Shown: piece after piece, positions 34,146 through 46,750 of the stretch
Position numbering within the stretch: the first letter of the stretch is position 1
Layout of the letters: each line of letters begins with the position of its first letter
NCBI GenBank assembly: GCA_030490835.1
Contig: CM059975.1
Location: 59,325,174-59,389,173 of the forward strand
Length of the DNA stretch: 64,000 nucleotides
Reading direction: 5' to 3'
Source: Annona cherimola
Taxonomy: Eukaryota > Streptophyta > Magnoliopsida > Magnoliales > Annonaceae
Notes under the pieces: model-generated
What the model saw: only the letters and a program-made list of their open reading frames with translations
What the model was told of the DNA's origin: nothing
The model's database searches: none
Made by a program: the position numbers and the translations under genes

Positions 34146-35809
34146 TGTTGGAAACAATGTTTAAAACAAAACAAAATTGACCAAAGCATGAGTTTTGATG
34201 ATTAACAAAGTTAAATTTGAGTAAAAAGTGAATACTAATGATTTGGTTAAATGTTTTAAGGAAAGGAAATAGCCAAGTCGATATCCAAGTCGACTTGGAC
34301 TTCGACTTAGGGTGAATTCGATCTCAAAGTCGACTCCATATTCGACTTCAAAACAAACCAAACAGCCAAATTTGAAAATGGAAGAAGAGCAGGTGAAGTC
34401 GCAGGCCAAGTCGACTCCACTTGCGACTTGGGAAGCCAAGTCGCAAACGAAGTCGACTCCAGCATCGACTTCAGATGGCAAAATCACTCCAGAGTTGAAT
34501 CTGGGACACAAAAATACTGAAGTCGCAGACAAAGTCGACTTCAGTTGCGACTTGGGTGAAGTCGCAGACGAAGTCGACCCCAAGTTCGACTTGAGGTTTT
34601 CAAAGTTCAAAATGCAGATTCAAGACTCACTTCAAAGATCAACTTAAGCTTCTCAAGTCCAAGGCAAAGCTCCAAGTGTATTTCAAGATATGAAGATTAA
34701 TATCAAAAGAAAGCAAGGTGCATGAATCAAAGGCAAAATCAACCATACAAGTTTTCAAGCTTCACAAGGTCTACAAAATATTATTGAAGGAAAGAAGCCA
34801 AGCAAGCTAAAGGAAATCAAACAAAGGTCAAACTGTTTTCAGTACGAGACTGGTCAAGTCGCAACCCAAGTCGACTCCAAGATCGACTTGAGGTCAAGTC
34901 TGAAACCAAGTCGACCTAGACTCAGACTTGGAAAATGCAGAACTGAAGTCGCACACGAAGTCGACTCCAGTTGCGACTTGGGAAGCCAAGTCGCAGACGA
35001 AGTCGACTCCACCTGCGACTTGGGGAAGCAACGTTCGAATTTTTGAACGTTGGAACATTTATTGCGCGCCAACCACTTCTATAACGTTCAAATCTTCCCC
35101 ATTCTATAAATAGACACTCAAGCAAACGAGAACACATATACTACATTGTCCAAAGAGAGAAAAGAAGTGCAAACAAGAGCTCCCATTTGCTTTTCTCCAA
35201 ATTTGAGTGATCTATACACTTTCAAAAGAAGAACGAGCTTCAAGTTGCAAGTAGCGTCAACGATATACAACCGGTTGCTTCTGCAAACTCTTCCTCAAGC
35301 TGAATCTTACCTACACAACTCAGTAAAGTGTAGATCTTCCTTATTTTTATTATTCCTTGTTATTGGTCTTGATTTGAGTTTGTTGTAACAAACCAAGACG
35401 TTGCAAGTAGAGTTGTGATTGGAGTTGAACTCATCATCTACTTGTATCAAGTGTATAAGCCCCCTAGAGCTAGAATCTAGAAGAGAGCATAGGCTCTGAT
35501 TGTGTATGCCCCCTAGAGCTAGAATCTAGAAGAGAGCGAAGACTCTAAGTGTATTCGCGGAATACATAGTGGAACCCAAGTCACAACGGTGTGTGAGCTT
35601 GGAAGAGTGGAGTAGGGAGAGGTTGCCCGAACCACTATAAATCTTGCCTGCTGTTTTACTTTATTGCTTTCCTTATTTTATTGCTCTTTATTTGTTTCAA
35701 TCAAGGGGATTAAGCTTTCAAGGGGTTAAGTTTTAATTTACCGAAGAATTTTATAAGAACCCAATTCACCCCTCCTCTCTTGGGTTTTTCCATTAACTCA
35801 GGACCAACA
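34146..35809 (+). repeat. 5' LTR of Sirevirus copy II
   Basis: It starts TGTTGGAAACAATG and ends GGACCAACA. It carries GTCGAC palindrome blocks at about 34275..34595 and 34855..35030, a TATAAATA box and a doubled CTAGAGCTAGAATCTAGAAG unit near 35465..35545. Confidence 0.95.
35105..35112 (+). promoter_or_regulatory. TATA box of copy II 5' LTR
   Basis: A canonical TATAAATA lies between the palindrome array and the R/U5 tandem unit, the same relative place as TATAAAA in copy I. The 3' LTR has it at 47709..47716. Confidence 0.65.
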
Positions 35810-35811
35810 AG

Positions 35812-35823
35812 TGGTATCAGAGC
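35812..35823 (+). other. Primer-binding site, initiator Met tRNA type
   Basis: TGGTATCAGAGC begins two bases after the 5' LTR end, identical to copy I. Confidence 0.95.
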
Positions 35824-35857
35824 AGGTCTTTGAGCTTACCAAAGAGATCTTATTGAC

Positions 35858-38800
35858 ATGGCATCCCAATCTACTTCCGTTCCCGCATTTGCCGAAGGTC
35901 AATCCTTTACTAGGCCACCATTGTTTGATGGGAATAATTTTAGATATTGGAAGCTAAGAATGAAACAAGTCATCATGGCTACCGATATGGACTCTTGGAT
36001 TGCGATTCAAGATGGTGTGATCTTGCCCATTGATGAAAAAGCTTCCAAATGGACCGATGAGGAAGTAAGAATCGTGAAGAGCAATACCAAAGCTATGAAT
36101 TCACTATTTTGTGCTCTCATGACATCTGAATATGATAGAGTATCCTCTTGTTTAACCGCCAAAGAGATATGAGATACATTAACCTCCATCTATGAAGGAA
36201 CTTCTCAAGTCCAAGGGACAAGAAGAAACATTTTGATTGGAGAATTAGAAAATTTTAGAATGTTAGAAACAGAAAATATTTCTGAAATGTTTGCTAGATT
36301 CTCAAAAATTACTAATGCTTTGAAAGGTCTTGGAAAGGCTATATCTGAATTTGAACAGGTTATGAAGATTTTAAGGGCTCTACCGGAATCTTGGACTCCA
36401 AAGATTACTGCGATAGAAGAAGCTAAGGACCTCAACACATTGAAGCTAGAAAACCTAATTAGCTCATTAATGTCACATGAGCTAATTAAGAAAAGAAATG
36501 AAGATCATCACAAAGGCAAAAGAGCAATTGCCTTAAAAGCCGCACAAGATTCAGATGATACTTCATCTTCACAAAATGACGATGAGATTGCCCTACTCAC
36601 AAAATGATTCAGAAAATTTGTGAGGAAAGGCAGAAATTTTAGAAATTTTAAAGAAAGAAACTCCAAAGAGAAAAAGAAAGAAACAACCAAATGTTACCGA
36701 TGCGGCGGTTCGGGACACATGCAAGCCCAATGTCCAACGCCCGAGGAAAACAAGGCAAAGGAACAAAGAAAAGATCGAGGTGACAACAAAAGATTTCAAA
36801 GAAACAAAGGAAGAGGCATGTACGTAAATGAAGAAGAATCTACAACGAATAGCTCCTCAAGTGAAGAATGCGAAGTAGATTGTGCAAGAATCTGTTGCAT
36901 AGCAAACACCGACATTGTGGCGCCCCGGCCCGAGCGTCACATCCTTACCTCAGGACCTATCGATTGGTAAACGTGATCAGGATTGTTGCCCTGTCACACG
37001 GAGGGATTGATCGGATGTTTATCCTGTTAATCGTAGTCATACATAATTCATAAGACACTTCATATTCTCTTAAATTCATTTTCATACATTTCTGAGTCAT
37101 TCTGAAGCATTCACTTCATATAAACATGCCATTTAGTGACATTTCACCTTTTGCCAAATCAGATGTCACTACATCATAAAACATAGTCATCCATACAAAC
37201 ACACGAAAAGTTACATCTATTCAACATATAGCACTGTATGTGAATTTACAATCATTTCACATAATAGCATAACATGATTTTCTCCTTAGATTCCTTATGT
37301 CGGTGCTTGTTCCTTCGCCATATCCTGTCCGTCACTTGTCTTTGGGTTTGGAAAACGAAAACGTGAGTCGAAACTCAATAAGCAAGCATTTTGCATTTTT
37401 CAGGCAATTCATTTCAGGCAACATTTTTCAATACAAATCATCTTGGAAAGCATCTTATACCTTATCCAAAGGTATATCTTGAAAACATGAAATCCTGTAC
37501 CCATCATGGGTCTCATATGCATAATGCCATATGAAAAACATGAACATGATCATCATATCTCCCTTAGGATGGAAGCTAGCTAGGCAACCATCCGTCACGT
37601 AACTCTCATTTCAGAGAGGGCGCCGCCGGCCATCGGCCTGTTACAAGCGACTTGGTCACACCAAGGGGGAACAACCGGTCCGCTTATACCCTTCAAGTGG
37701 ACCTCATATCCTGTGCACATGAACTTTTCATAAATCCATCTTTCACATGCTAGCATGATTTTCAATCATAAACATTAAATCACATCATTTTCCATAACAG
37801 TTACAAAAGAACATTTCATAATCATTTCATTTGAAATAAACATCATTTCAAACACCATTTAGTAAAGGGATGGCCATCCTTAAATACATTAGAAGCAATT
37901 TCATCAAACAAGTTAGAATATAAATTGCATTATAGAAACAGTTTAGGAAAGCAAAAATCATTTAGAAAATTTGCTTGCTTACCTGAACTTCTTAGCTTTC
38001 CTCTGCTACTTTCTCTTTGCCCTTGCCTACATAAAAATGGTATGAATTTTTTCATACATTTCCTTTTCTTATATTTTGCTTAGTTTTCCAACCCATTCCA
38101 TAAACACACATTTATTTTACTTCATAATTCATCATACGCATATATGGCTTAATTTGTACATATTAGCACCGTTTTCACACATTTGGCCATCATACATCGT
38201 AGCACATACATATAACATGCACATAACCCGAAAATTAGGGTATTCATTCCAATAGCATAAAAATTCATTCCATATGCACCATTCATAGCTTTATTAAGCT
38301 TACTTTGCAATTTTTCCCCATTTTTTCCAAAAATACACATACGGGTGTTTCTTCTATGTACATAGCATTGCCTTAGCTTCATAATTCAAATCCAAAATTT
38401 TGGATTAATAACATATCATTTCAAACAGATCCATAAACATGGAATTCATCTCATTTTCATGCATTTTTGCATAAAATCATTTTTCATAAGTCATTCATCA
38501 CCCGTTTACCGTTATTCCTTCATATAAGCTCGTTTAGCACTTAAACATAATGCATTTCTTAAAATTTCTTAACTCAGAAATTTAACCTATTTTCCAGCGG
38601 GTTAATTACCCTTTAATACCACTTTCCTTAAGGTATTTTCATGGGGTTTAAAATCCATTCTTCATAGGTTCTCATAACAGCAAGTTTGGAACCCGTTTTC
38701 CACCTGTTTAACGTGTCTTTTGACACATCACTATGGGCAGCCCTAAAATTCCGAATTTTCCAGAAATTAAATCCATTTTATCAGCCCATTTTCTAGGTTT

Positions 38801-41680
38801 TAACACATATTTAATATTCATTCATTTCCATTTCTCAAAACAGCGGGTAATCCACACGTTTTGAGACCCGTTTTCACTCCATACATGAATTACTTCAAAA
38901 ATTCCTAAAAATCAGATTTAGGGTTTATTTATCCCAAATCTTTTGGAAATACATAATACCTTAATCTAGGGTATTTTACCCTACATATCATGCATTTAAC
39001 ATGTAAGTTCATTTCCATATCATTTTCAACCCAAAAATTAAGAATTTAGGTCAAAATTCATACTTAGCATTCCATAACTTCAAAATCTCATTACTTAAGC
39101 ATAAAACCTCATGTATTTGGCATACATATATGATTAATAGCTTAATAAAAACATAAATTCAACACAGCAACTTATCTTGAAGATTTAGAATCAAACAACT
39201 TGGATTTTTCATCCCTTATGCATACTTAACTCCATTTCCATGAACTTAACTTTAAAAATTCATGCTTAATAATTAATACCCAATCCATACTCATGGAAAG
39301 GCATGATAAAACATCAATTTACAGATTCTTTAAGCATGCTTTTCATTTCCAAGTTTTGAGTTTAAAAACTCAAGTTACACAACCCAAAATCATCACATAC
39401 TTACTTGGATTTGTAGTAAATCAACTTCTAATCTTTTGAGATGATTTCTTCTTCAATTTCTCCTTCTTTTTTCCTTGGTCTTCTCCTCTAGTTTTCTGGG
39501 AAATTTCATGAAGTGCAGCTGGTTCCCTTGGAACGTTTTCAGCACTTAGAATATTTTCCACATCTTCATTTCATTTCAACGTGCAATGCTATACATGTTG
39601 CTGGAATTTCCAGCAGTGGGGCCCACTTTATGCTGCAATTCCACACTCATTCAATGATACTCTATCTACCTTATGAGGTGGATAAATATGGACCAAGTAA
39701 AATTACAATTTTTACTTTTTACAAAATTACAAAATCTACATCAAAAACACATCAAAGCTGCCCATGGTTTGCACGTCCATTTGCTGCTGACTTTTTCAGC
39801 AGTTTTGCAATTTTTAAAATTAGAAAAACATGGGTAATTCATACTCCTAATTACCCTTTAATTCCTCCATAAATTTGGCATTAAGAAAAATTAAGAAAAT
39901 AGCTAAAACTGCCATTTTTCTGCACATGATTTTACCCACACTGCATTCTACGGTTTCAGCAGTATATATCACCCTTTTTGCATTTTTTTAATTGCTGAAA
40001 CCTTCCATTATTGGTTGCACAATTCATTTACTTCCATCTCAGCAACATGTGACACTTTTTAAAAAATCAAAAAACTCAAATTGGGCAGCCCCTTTGCCCT
40101 TGATCGTCCATGCATTGCCACCTCCTCCATGACTTGGAAATTCCATTATAACATGCAATAAATGGTTAGATAATTCATGGAATTTTGAAATTTATTTAAA
40201 TACATAAATCCCATCCAAAATCCCTGCAATGGACACCTCACCCTACCTTTTGTCTCAAGCACTCAAGTATGGTACTCCCTCATAAATGCTTTGGTGCTTT
40301 TGAGGTGCATGGGTCAAACTTGCCTACCTTTTCCATTGCAGGAACTTTCCCAATATTTCATGCATAATCCAATACATTCAAATTAATTATCTCACCATTT
40401 CATTCAACCGTTTCAAATTTCAACTCAATCCGAGTTTTCTAGCTCCTGATATAGCCGTTTAAAGTTGACGGTTGAAATGAACTTAGACTTAAAAATTGAA
40501 AATTCTCATTTCATCAAAAATTTTCATAATCTTTTTCTTCCATAATACCAAGCCTAATATTAATAATTTTTTTTCCAAATTTCACTTGAATCCACCTTTT
40601 AGGCGTTGAGTTATGAATTTTCCAATATTTTCCTTCACACTTAACAATTTCCATCTTTATTTCCATAATTCATTTTAAATCATGGAAAATGATTTTTCAT
40701 GCCATAATTGCACATTTAAATCACAATAATTCATTCTTAACCTATAGCCTCATTTAGGCTCAAAATCATTAATCACATCATTAATGTTAACCCATAACCC
40801 TAATTACCATAATTAGTAAAAATCATGAAATTCCTTCATAATTCCATAATTCATAAGTAATCATCAACTACATGTCCAATGCATACATATGGCCTACTTG
40901 GGTTAGGGTTTCACAGACATATGCTTTGCAGCAATGGAAACCTTGGAGGATCAAGCCACTTCAACGGACTGCACGAGTAGTCAAGAGGTAACCTCCAAAC
41001 AGAAATTCTTTTCAAATTTCTCTACAAATGAATGTCTTAAATGTGCTGAATTAGATGAACTTCAACAAGCTTATGATTCACTATATGAAGAAATAAATAA
41101 ATTAGGAAACAAGTTTACAATTAAGAAAAGACAATGTGATGCAGTAATAATTGTAAATGGTAAACTTGCTGAAAAATTAGACAAGTTAAAAGATGAAAAG
41201 AATACCTTAGAAAATGAATTAGAAAAACTTAAAAACGAGAATAAATCATTAAATGAATCTCTTGCCTAGTTCTCTAATCCAGGAGAAAATATAAAAATGC
41301 TCTTGAAAATGACAACTCAAACTTGCAAGAAAGGACTTGGGTACAATGCACTTGAACAAACTGAAACTAACGCTCCAAGAAACAATATCAAAACCAATTT
41401 TACTAAACCAAAGATAAATTGAACAGTTTGGACCAAAAGACCAACCAATGAACAAATTACCAAATGGCTCCATATTTCTAGACTTCCAGTAGCTTGTAAC
41501 TTTTGCAACAAGCTTGGACATAAGATCTATCAATGTAAACTTAGAAAACTGCAAAACCTAGGTGCTAAATTGGTTTGGATGCCAAAATGCATTGGTTTTA
41601 TGGGATCAAAGATGGATCAACTCAAACTTCAAAGGTTAACTAACCCAAACGGACCCATAAAATGGGTACCAAAGAGATAA
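35858..41680 (+). pseudogene. gag: Sirevirus gag, broken by nonsense codons and a 4.0-kb solo LTR
   Basis: The reading frame matches copy I gag and stays in one frame throughout. In-frame stops are seen at 36170 (where copy I has Trp), 36605 (copy I Arg), 41267 (copy I Lys) and 41420. The first zinc knuckle (CYRCGGSGHMQAQC) is intact near 36693..36734. A solo LTR occupies 36916..40915; with one TSD copy removed the frame continues without a shift. The distal part encodes the coiled coil and a second zinc knuckle (CNFCNKLGHKIYQC). At the position of copy I's internal stop this copy has a Glu codon. Confidence 0.9.
36916..40915. mobile_element. 4.0-kb solo LTR inserted in copy II gag
   Basis: Exactly 4000 bp, beginning TGTGGCGCCCCGG and ending GGTTTCACA, are flanked by a perfect 5-bp TSD GACAT (36911..36915 and 40916..40920). 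There is no coding region, PBS or PPT inside, so it is best read as a solo LTR left by recombination. The large size and the GGGGCG end on the minus strand suggest a Ty3/gypsy family, most likely in minus orientation, where it would start TGTGAAACCCTAACCC. The family is not certain. Confidence 0.8.
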
Positions 41681-44600
41681 GATTTACTCGTTTATTTTTC
41701 AGATATGTTTTAAGGCAAAGGCAAACAATGTATGGTTCATGGACAGTGGTTGTTCAAGGCATATGACAGGAGAAAGAAGTTTATTTCATAAACTTAAGCC
41801 TTGCAACGATGGAACGGTTGCCTTTGGTAATAATGAGAAAGGTAAAATTAAAGGTAAAGGAAACATATATAGTATTTCAAATGCATGCATGGAAGATGTT
41901 TTGTTTGTTGAAGGACTCAAGCACAATCTAATGAGCATTAGTCAATTATGTGACAAAGGATACAAGGTTGTGTTTGAATCATCCATATGTAATGTATTTG
42001 ATGGAGAACATATTATGTTTAGTGGAAAAAGACATGGAAATGTATATTTTGTTTCACTTGATGAATTAGATGGTCAATGTCTAATGACCATTGATAATGA
42101 TCCATGGGTTTGGCATAAAAGGCTTGGACATATAAACATGGGAAATCTAAAGACCCTATGGAAAAAGAGTTTGGTAGAAGGATTGCCAAAGTTGAAATAT
42201 GACAAGGACAAAATTTGCAAGGCATGTCAATTATCAAAACAACCTAAAATGCCTTTCTCTACCAAAAAAGAAATTTCCACCACTAGGCCACTTGAATTGC
42301 TACACATGGATCTATATGGGCCATCCGATATTTTAACCATTGGTGGAAAGAAATATGTGTTTGTAATTGTTGATGATTTTTCAAGATTCACATGGATAAT
42401 TCTCTTAGCTAGCAAAGATGAAGCCTTCTCTATGTTTGCAACTTTTGTAAATTTGGTGCAAAATGAAAAACAAAGTACTATTATAACTATAAGAAGTGAT
42501 CATGGTGGTGAATTTGAAAACAAACGATTCATAGAATTATGTAATGAAAAAGGAATTCATCACACATTTTCTGCACCAAGAACTCCACAACAAAATGGAG
42601 TCGTTGAAAGGAAAAACAGAACTATACAAGAGATGGCTAGAACAATGCTAAATGAGAGCAAACTATCCAAGAAATTTTGGGGTGAAGCTGTAAATACAGC
42701 TTGTCATGTTTTGAATCGAGTTACCATTAGAGCAATCTTGAAAAAGACCCCATATGAGCTATGGAAAGGAAGAAAACCAAATATCTCTTATTTTCATGCT
42801 TTTGGATGCACATGCTATGTTTTGAACAATGGAAAAACCAACTTGGAAAAACTATATGCTAAAAGTGATGAGGCAATATTCCTTGGTTACTCATCAAATA
42901 GCAAAGCATATAGAGTATTCAATAAACGAAACCAAGTTGTAGAAGAGTCGATACATGTTGTCTTTGATGAATTTAACCAAACTCCGAGAAAGGAGGATGA
43001 GTTAAGTGATGCAGATGAAACAAAAGGAAAAGAACAACCAAAGGAAATCAAGCTCAAGCTAGAAAACCTCATAGAGGAAGAGGTAAGTGAAGGTAATGAT
43101 TCTTAGAAACCTCCAACTGATTTAAAGTTCAAAAATGCTCATCCAATTGAGCAAGTCATTGGAAATGTGTATGAAGGAGTGAAAACTAGAAGATCAAAAC
43201 AAAACATTTGTGGACAATATACTTTTGTATCAAAAATCGAACCAACTACCATTGAACAAGCTCTCAATGATGAAAACTGGGTCATTGCAATGTAAGAAGA
43301 GCTAAACCAATTTGAAAGGAACAATGTATGACATTTAGTTTCTAGACCAAATGGTCATACCATTATTGGTACCAAATGGATATTTAGGAACAAATTGGAC
43401 GAAAGCGGACCTGTAATTAGAAACAAGGCTAGATTAGTAGCCAAAGGGTATTCCCAAGAAGAAGGAATTGACTTTGAAGAATCATATGCACCCGTGGCTA
43501 GACTAGAAGCCATACGTATCTTACTAGCATTTGCTTCTCATATGAATTTCAAATTGTTTCAAATGGATGTAAAAAGCGCATTTCTGAACGGATATTTGAA
43601 CGAAGAAGTATATGTTGAACAACCCCCAGGATTTGAAGAAAATGATCAATCAAAATATGTTTATAAATTGACCAAAGCGTTATATGGACTAAAACAAGCC
43701 CCAAGAGCTTGGTATGAAAGGTTAAACAAATTTTTGATCGATCATGAGTTTCAAAGAGGAAAAGTTGATACTACTTTGTTCATTAAATATAAAAGTAAAA
43801 ATATTTTAATTGTACAAATTTATGTAGATGATATAATATTTGGAGCTACTGATGAAACTTTATGCCAAGAATTTTCTAAGATCATGCAGAGCGAATTTGA
43901 AATGAGCGTGATGGGAGAACTGAATTTCTTTCTCGGACTACAAATCAAGCAACAAAAGGAAGGAATATTCTTAAATCAGTCCAAATATGTCAAAGAAATG
44001 CTCAAGAAATTTGGAATGCAGAATGGTAAAGGGGCAAATACTCCAATGAGTTCTACAATCAAGATCGACACGGACGAAAACGGTAAATGTATCGATCAAA
44101 AGCTCTATAGAAGCATGATAGGATCCTTGTTATATTTAACTACTTCTAGACCAGATATTTTATTCAGTGTTTGTATGTGCTCTAGATTTCAAGCATGTCC
44201 TAAAGAATCATATCTATTTGCTGTAAAAATAATTTTTAAATATTTGATAAATACTACCAATCTTGGACTATGGTATCCAAAGGGGTCAACATTTGATTTA
44301 ATCGGCTATTCAGATGCGGATTTTGCCGGCTACAAAGTAGATAGAAAAAGTACTAGTGGAACCTGTCAATTTCTTGGAAATATGTTGGTTTCATGGTACT
44401 CAAGGAAACAAACCAGTGTTTCCCTATATATTGCGGAAGCCGAATATATAGCCGCCGGAAGCTGTTGTGCCCAACTACTTTGGATGAAACAACAATTGAA
44501 AGATTATGACATTGATTATTTCAATATTCCTATTAAATGTGATAATACAAGTGCTATATGTTTGACTAAGAATCCTGTACTGCATTCAAGAACCAAGCAT

Positions 44601-44765
44601 ATAGATGTAAGACATCATTTTATTAGAGAACATGTTGAGAATCATGATATTTGCTTAGAATATGTGAAAACTGAAGATCAAATTGCTGATATCTTTACCA
44701 AACCACTAGCAAAGGAATCATTTTATAAAATTAGAAATGATATGGGGATGATAGAATTAAACTAG
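41661..44765 (+). pseudogene. pol: Ty1/copia pol, broken by three nonsense codons
   Basis: The frame opens 20 nt before the gag stop in the +1 frame, exactly as in copy I. The protease motif [10 protein letters not shown] (from 41742), integrase zinc finger and D, D, E residues, RT with YVDD (about 43824) and RNase H with AEAEY are still present. In-frame stops at 43104, 43294 and 43330 fall in the integrase-RT linker; copy I has Tyr, Gln and Trp there. No frameshift separates the two long open parts (to 43106, and 43395..44765). The product would be truncated before RT. Confidence 0.92.
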
Positions 44766-45389
44766 GAAGAATTATACAAATCTGATCTAAAAGGAGCCAA
44801 GTCGATCAGTCAAGTCGACTCCAGTGAAGTCGACTTGGGAGAAGCGAAGTCGACTCCGCCTCTGAGGCGAAGTCGACTCCACTGGATCGAAGTCGACTTC
44901 GCCTAGGGCAAAGTCGATTCCGCGCGCGACCGTCCGTCTTCCCTTCTTCCCTTCTCTTCTTCTTTTCTTCCCTCTCTCTCTCTCCTCTCATTTTCCCGGC
45001 AGCCTTCCTCCTCTCCGAAACACTCCGATTTCCCTTTCTCTCAAAACTCCGGCAGTCTATCTCTCTCAGTCCGGCAGCCTTCTCCCATCTTCATTCTCTC
45101 CGGCAACAGCCATTTCTTCTAAAAATTCGGCAATCTCTGTTTTCAGTAACTCAGTTTCTTCTTCTCGCTAATTCTTCAACGATTTTCCTGCCAATCCGGC
45201 ATTTCTCCGGCCAGTGTCTTCCTCTCTTTGTTTTCAAAACTCCGGCATATCTCATTTTTGTCATTTCTATCTCTTCGACCGACTATAACCTTCAAACTGC
45301 ATTGCCCCTATTTTTTCTCAAACTGCATTACTTCCAACCGACTGTCTCCCTCTCTTTGCTCAAATTGCACTACCTCCATTTCAAATACA
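44766..45389 (+). other. pol-env spacer with GTCGAC palindromes and CT-rich leader
   Basis: Several GTCGAC palindromes (about 44799..44935) are followed by a CT-rich stretch with repeated CCGGCA words. Unlike copy I, no strong CAG acceptor sits directly before the env-like ATG. Confidence 0.6.
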
Positions 45390-46427
45390 ATGGCTAACCC
45401 AGATCAAGAAGAAGCAATAGAGAAAATAGGCGGTATTCTCGAAGTCCCATTCGAAGAAGAGCAACTTCCCCGGGATCTTACAATGAAGAAAATCTACAAT
45501 GAGCTAACAAAGAGTAACAAGTATTATGCAGGAACCAAGTTCCTACATTACATGGATCTTTCTCCACGCCTGAGAGTCCTCCGATTACTCATTGCTCACT
45601 GCATCTATCCAAAAGGCGGTGGAAGGAATCAGCTCAACCCACAAGAAGCCATGATTCTGTGGAAGTTGGTGAATAAAGTCAAGATCATCCTACCAAGACT
45701 ATTCCTAGAAGCCTTGGCATGTCGAAAGGAAAATCCGAGAGGCGTTCTACCCTACGGGACATGGATCACAAGGATCCTAGAGTATTATGAGGTGGACATT
45801 GAAGGTGAACCCTTCGAAGTCCCTAAAATAACAAATGCCATCAATAAGGCATTGCTCCAACGAATGAAGATCAATTTGGAGCAGTTTAGGGATGAGAGAA
45901 TTCGAGAAAAGTTGGGCGAACCAGCTCCTGAGGAAGCAAGACACGCACAAGCTGAGGGGGAGCAGCCTCCAGAGGCACCACCTGCTCCACCCCGAGACAT
46001 TCCAGAAGAGCCGGTCTCTCCTATGTCCCACGGATCCTACTCTCCACAGGGATCTGCTATACCAGATCAGGTGCCTCAACCGTCATCCCAGGAGGTCACC
46101 TTACAGAGCATTAGAGATGAGATATCTGCTCTTCGAGAAGAAATGGGTCACCAAGAGGATCGAATGACCAGCCTTGTCTCTGAGGTTCTTACAGCTATCA
46201 ATGATATGCATTCCCGACAAGATCGAATCGATCGAGAAATGCGTACCATTAGATATCATCTTGCATCGGGGCGACACAAAAATCGGCCCATACCTGAACT
46301 TGATCCATTCGATTTCGGATCAGTTCATCGAGATCCGACTCCCGCTCCAGTCTCTTCATTTTATTCATCCGCTCATGTTCGTCCTATCAAACCCATTCAA
46401 TCTTCATATCCCATTTCCCAATTTTAA
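45390..46427 (+). CDS. Sirevirus env-like ORF, short form (345 aa)
   Basis: This intact ORF is homologous to the last two thirds of the copy I env-like protein: the GRNQLNPQEA, GVLPYGTWI, acidic Pro-rich and coiled-coil regions all align. About 185 residues present near the N terminus in copy I are missing here, and the Met at 45390 is followed by only about 16 residues before the shared part. An in-frame Met at 45228 would add a hydrophobic Ser/Phe/Leu-rich stretch that is probably leader. Function unknown. Its openness, in an element with broken gag and pol, is notable. Confidence 0.75.
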   Translation: MANPDQEEAIEKIGGILEVPFEEEQLPRDLTMKKIYNELTKSNKYYAGTKFLHYMDLSPRLRVLRLLIAHCIYPKGGGRNQLNPQEAMILWKLVNKVKIILPRLFLEALACRKENPRGVLPYGTWITRILEYYEVDIEGEPFEVPKITNAINKALLQRMKINLEQFRDERIREKLGEPAPEEARHAQAEGEQPPEAPPAPPRDIPEEPVSPMSHGSYSPQGSAIPDQVPQPSSQEVTLQSIRDEISALREEMGHQEDRMTSLVSEVLTAINDMHSRQDRIDREMRTIRYHLASGRHKNRPIPELDPFDFGSVHRDPTPAPVSSFYSSAHVRPIKPIQSSYPISQF

Positions 46428-46470
46428 TTCACCAAATCCTTGGTAATTGAACCATTTTTGAAGGATTGAC

Positions 46471-46484
46471 AAAAAGGGGGAGAT
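46471..46484 (+). other. Internal polypurine tract
   Basis: AAAAAGGGGGAGAT, 43 bp after the env-like stop, is identical to the terminal PPT and to both tracts in copy I. Confidence 0.85.
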
Positions 46485-46736
46485 AGAATAGAGTTTTTGA
46501 GTACATAGCATAGGCTTTAGAGCATTTTGGGTCGGGTAGTTTGTATTTAGGTTTCAGTTTTTGCTTTACATTGTAATCTGTACAAATGATTGATTTATGA
46601 AACTTGTTTATGCTCAAATATGTGTTTCATGCTTGCTATACTCTGTTTGAAAGCTATTATGATGATCTGTTTTGGAAACTATATGATTGTGATTATCTTG
46701 AAAGGTACAAACTCAATTTTAGTTTTGTCAATCATC

Positions 46737-46750
46737 AAAAAGGGGGAGAT
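46737..46750 (+). other. Polypurine tract next to the 3' LTR
   Basis: AAAAAGGGGGAGAT directly precedes the 3' LTR start at 46751. Confidence 0.9.

Noticed and set aside
39513..39872. 119-codon open frame inside the 4.0-kb solo LTR
   Set aside because: Low complexity, no domain, and located in an LTR; not supported as a gene.
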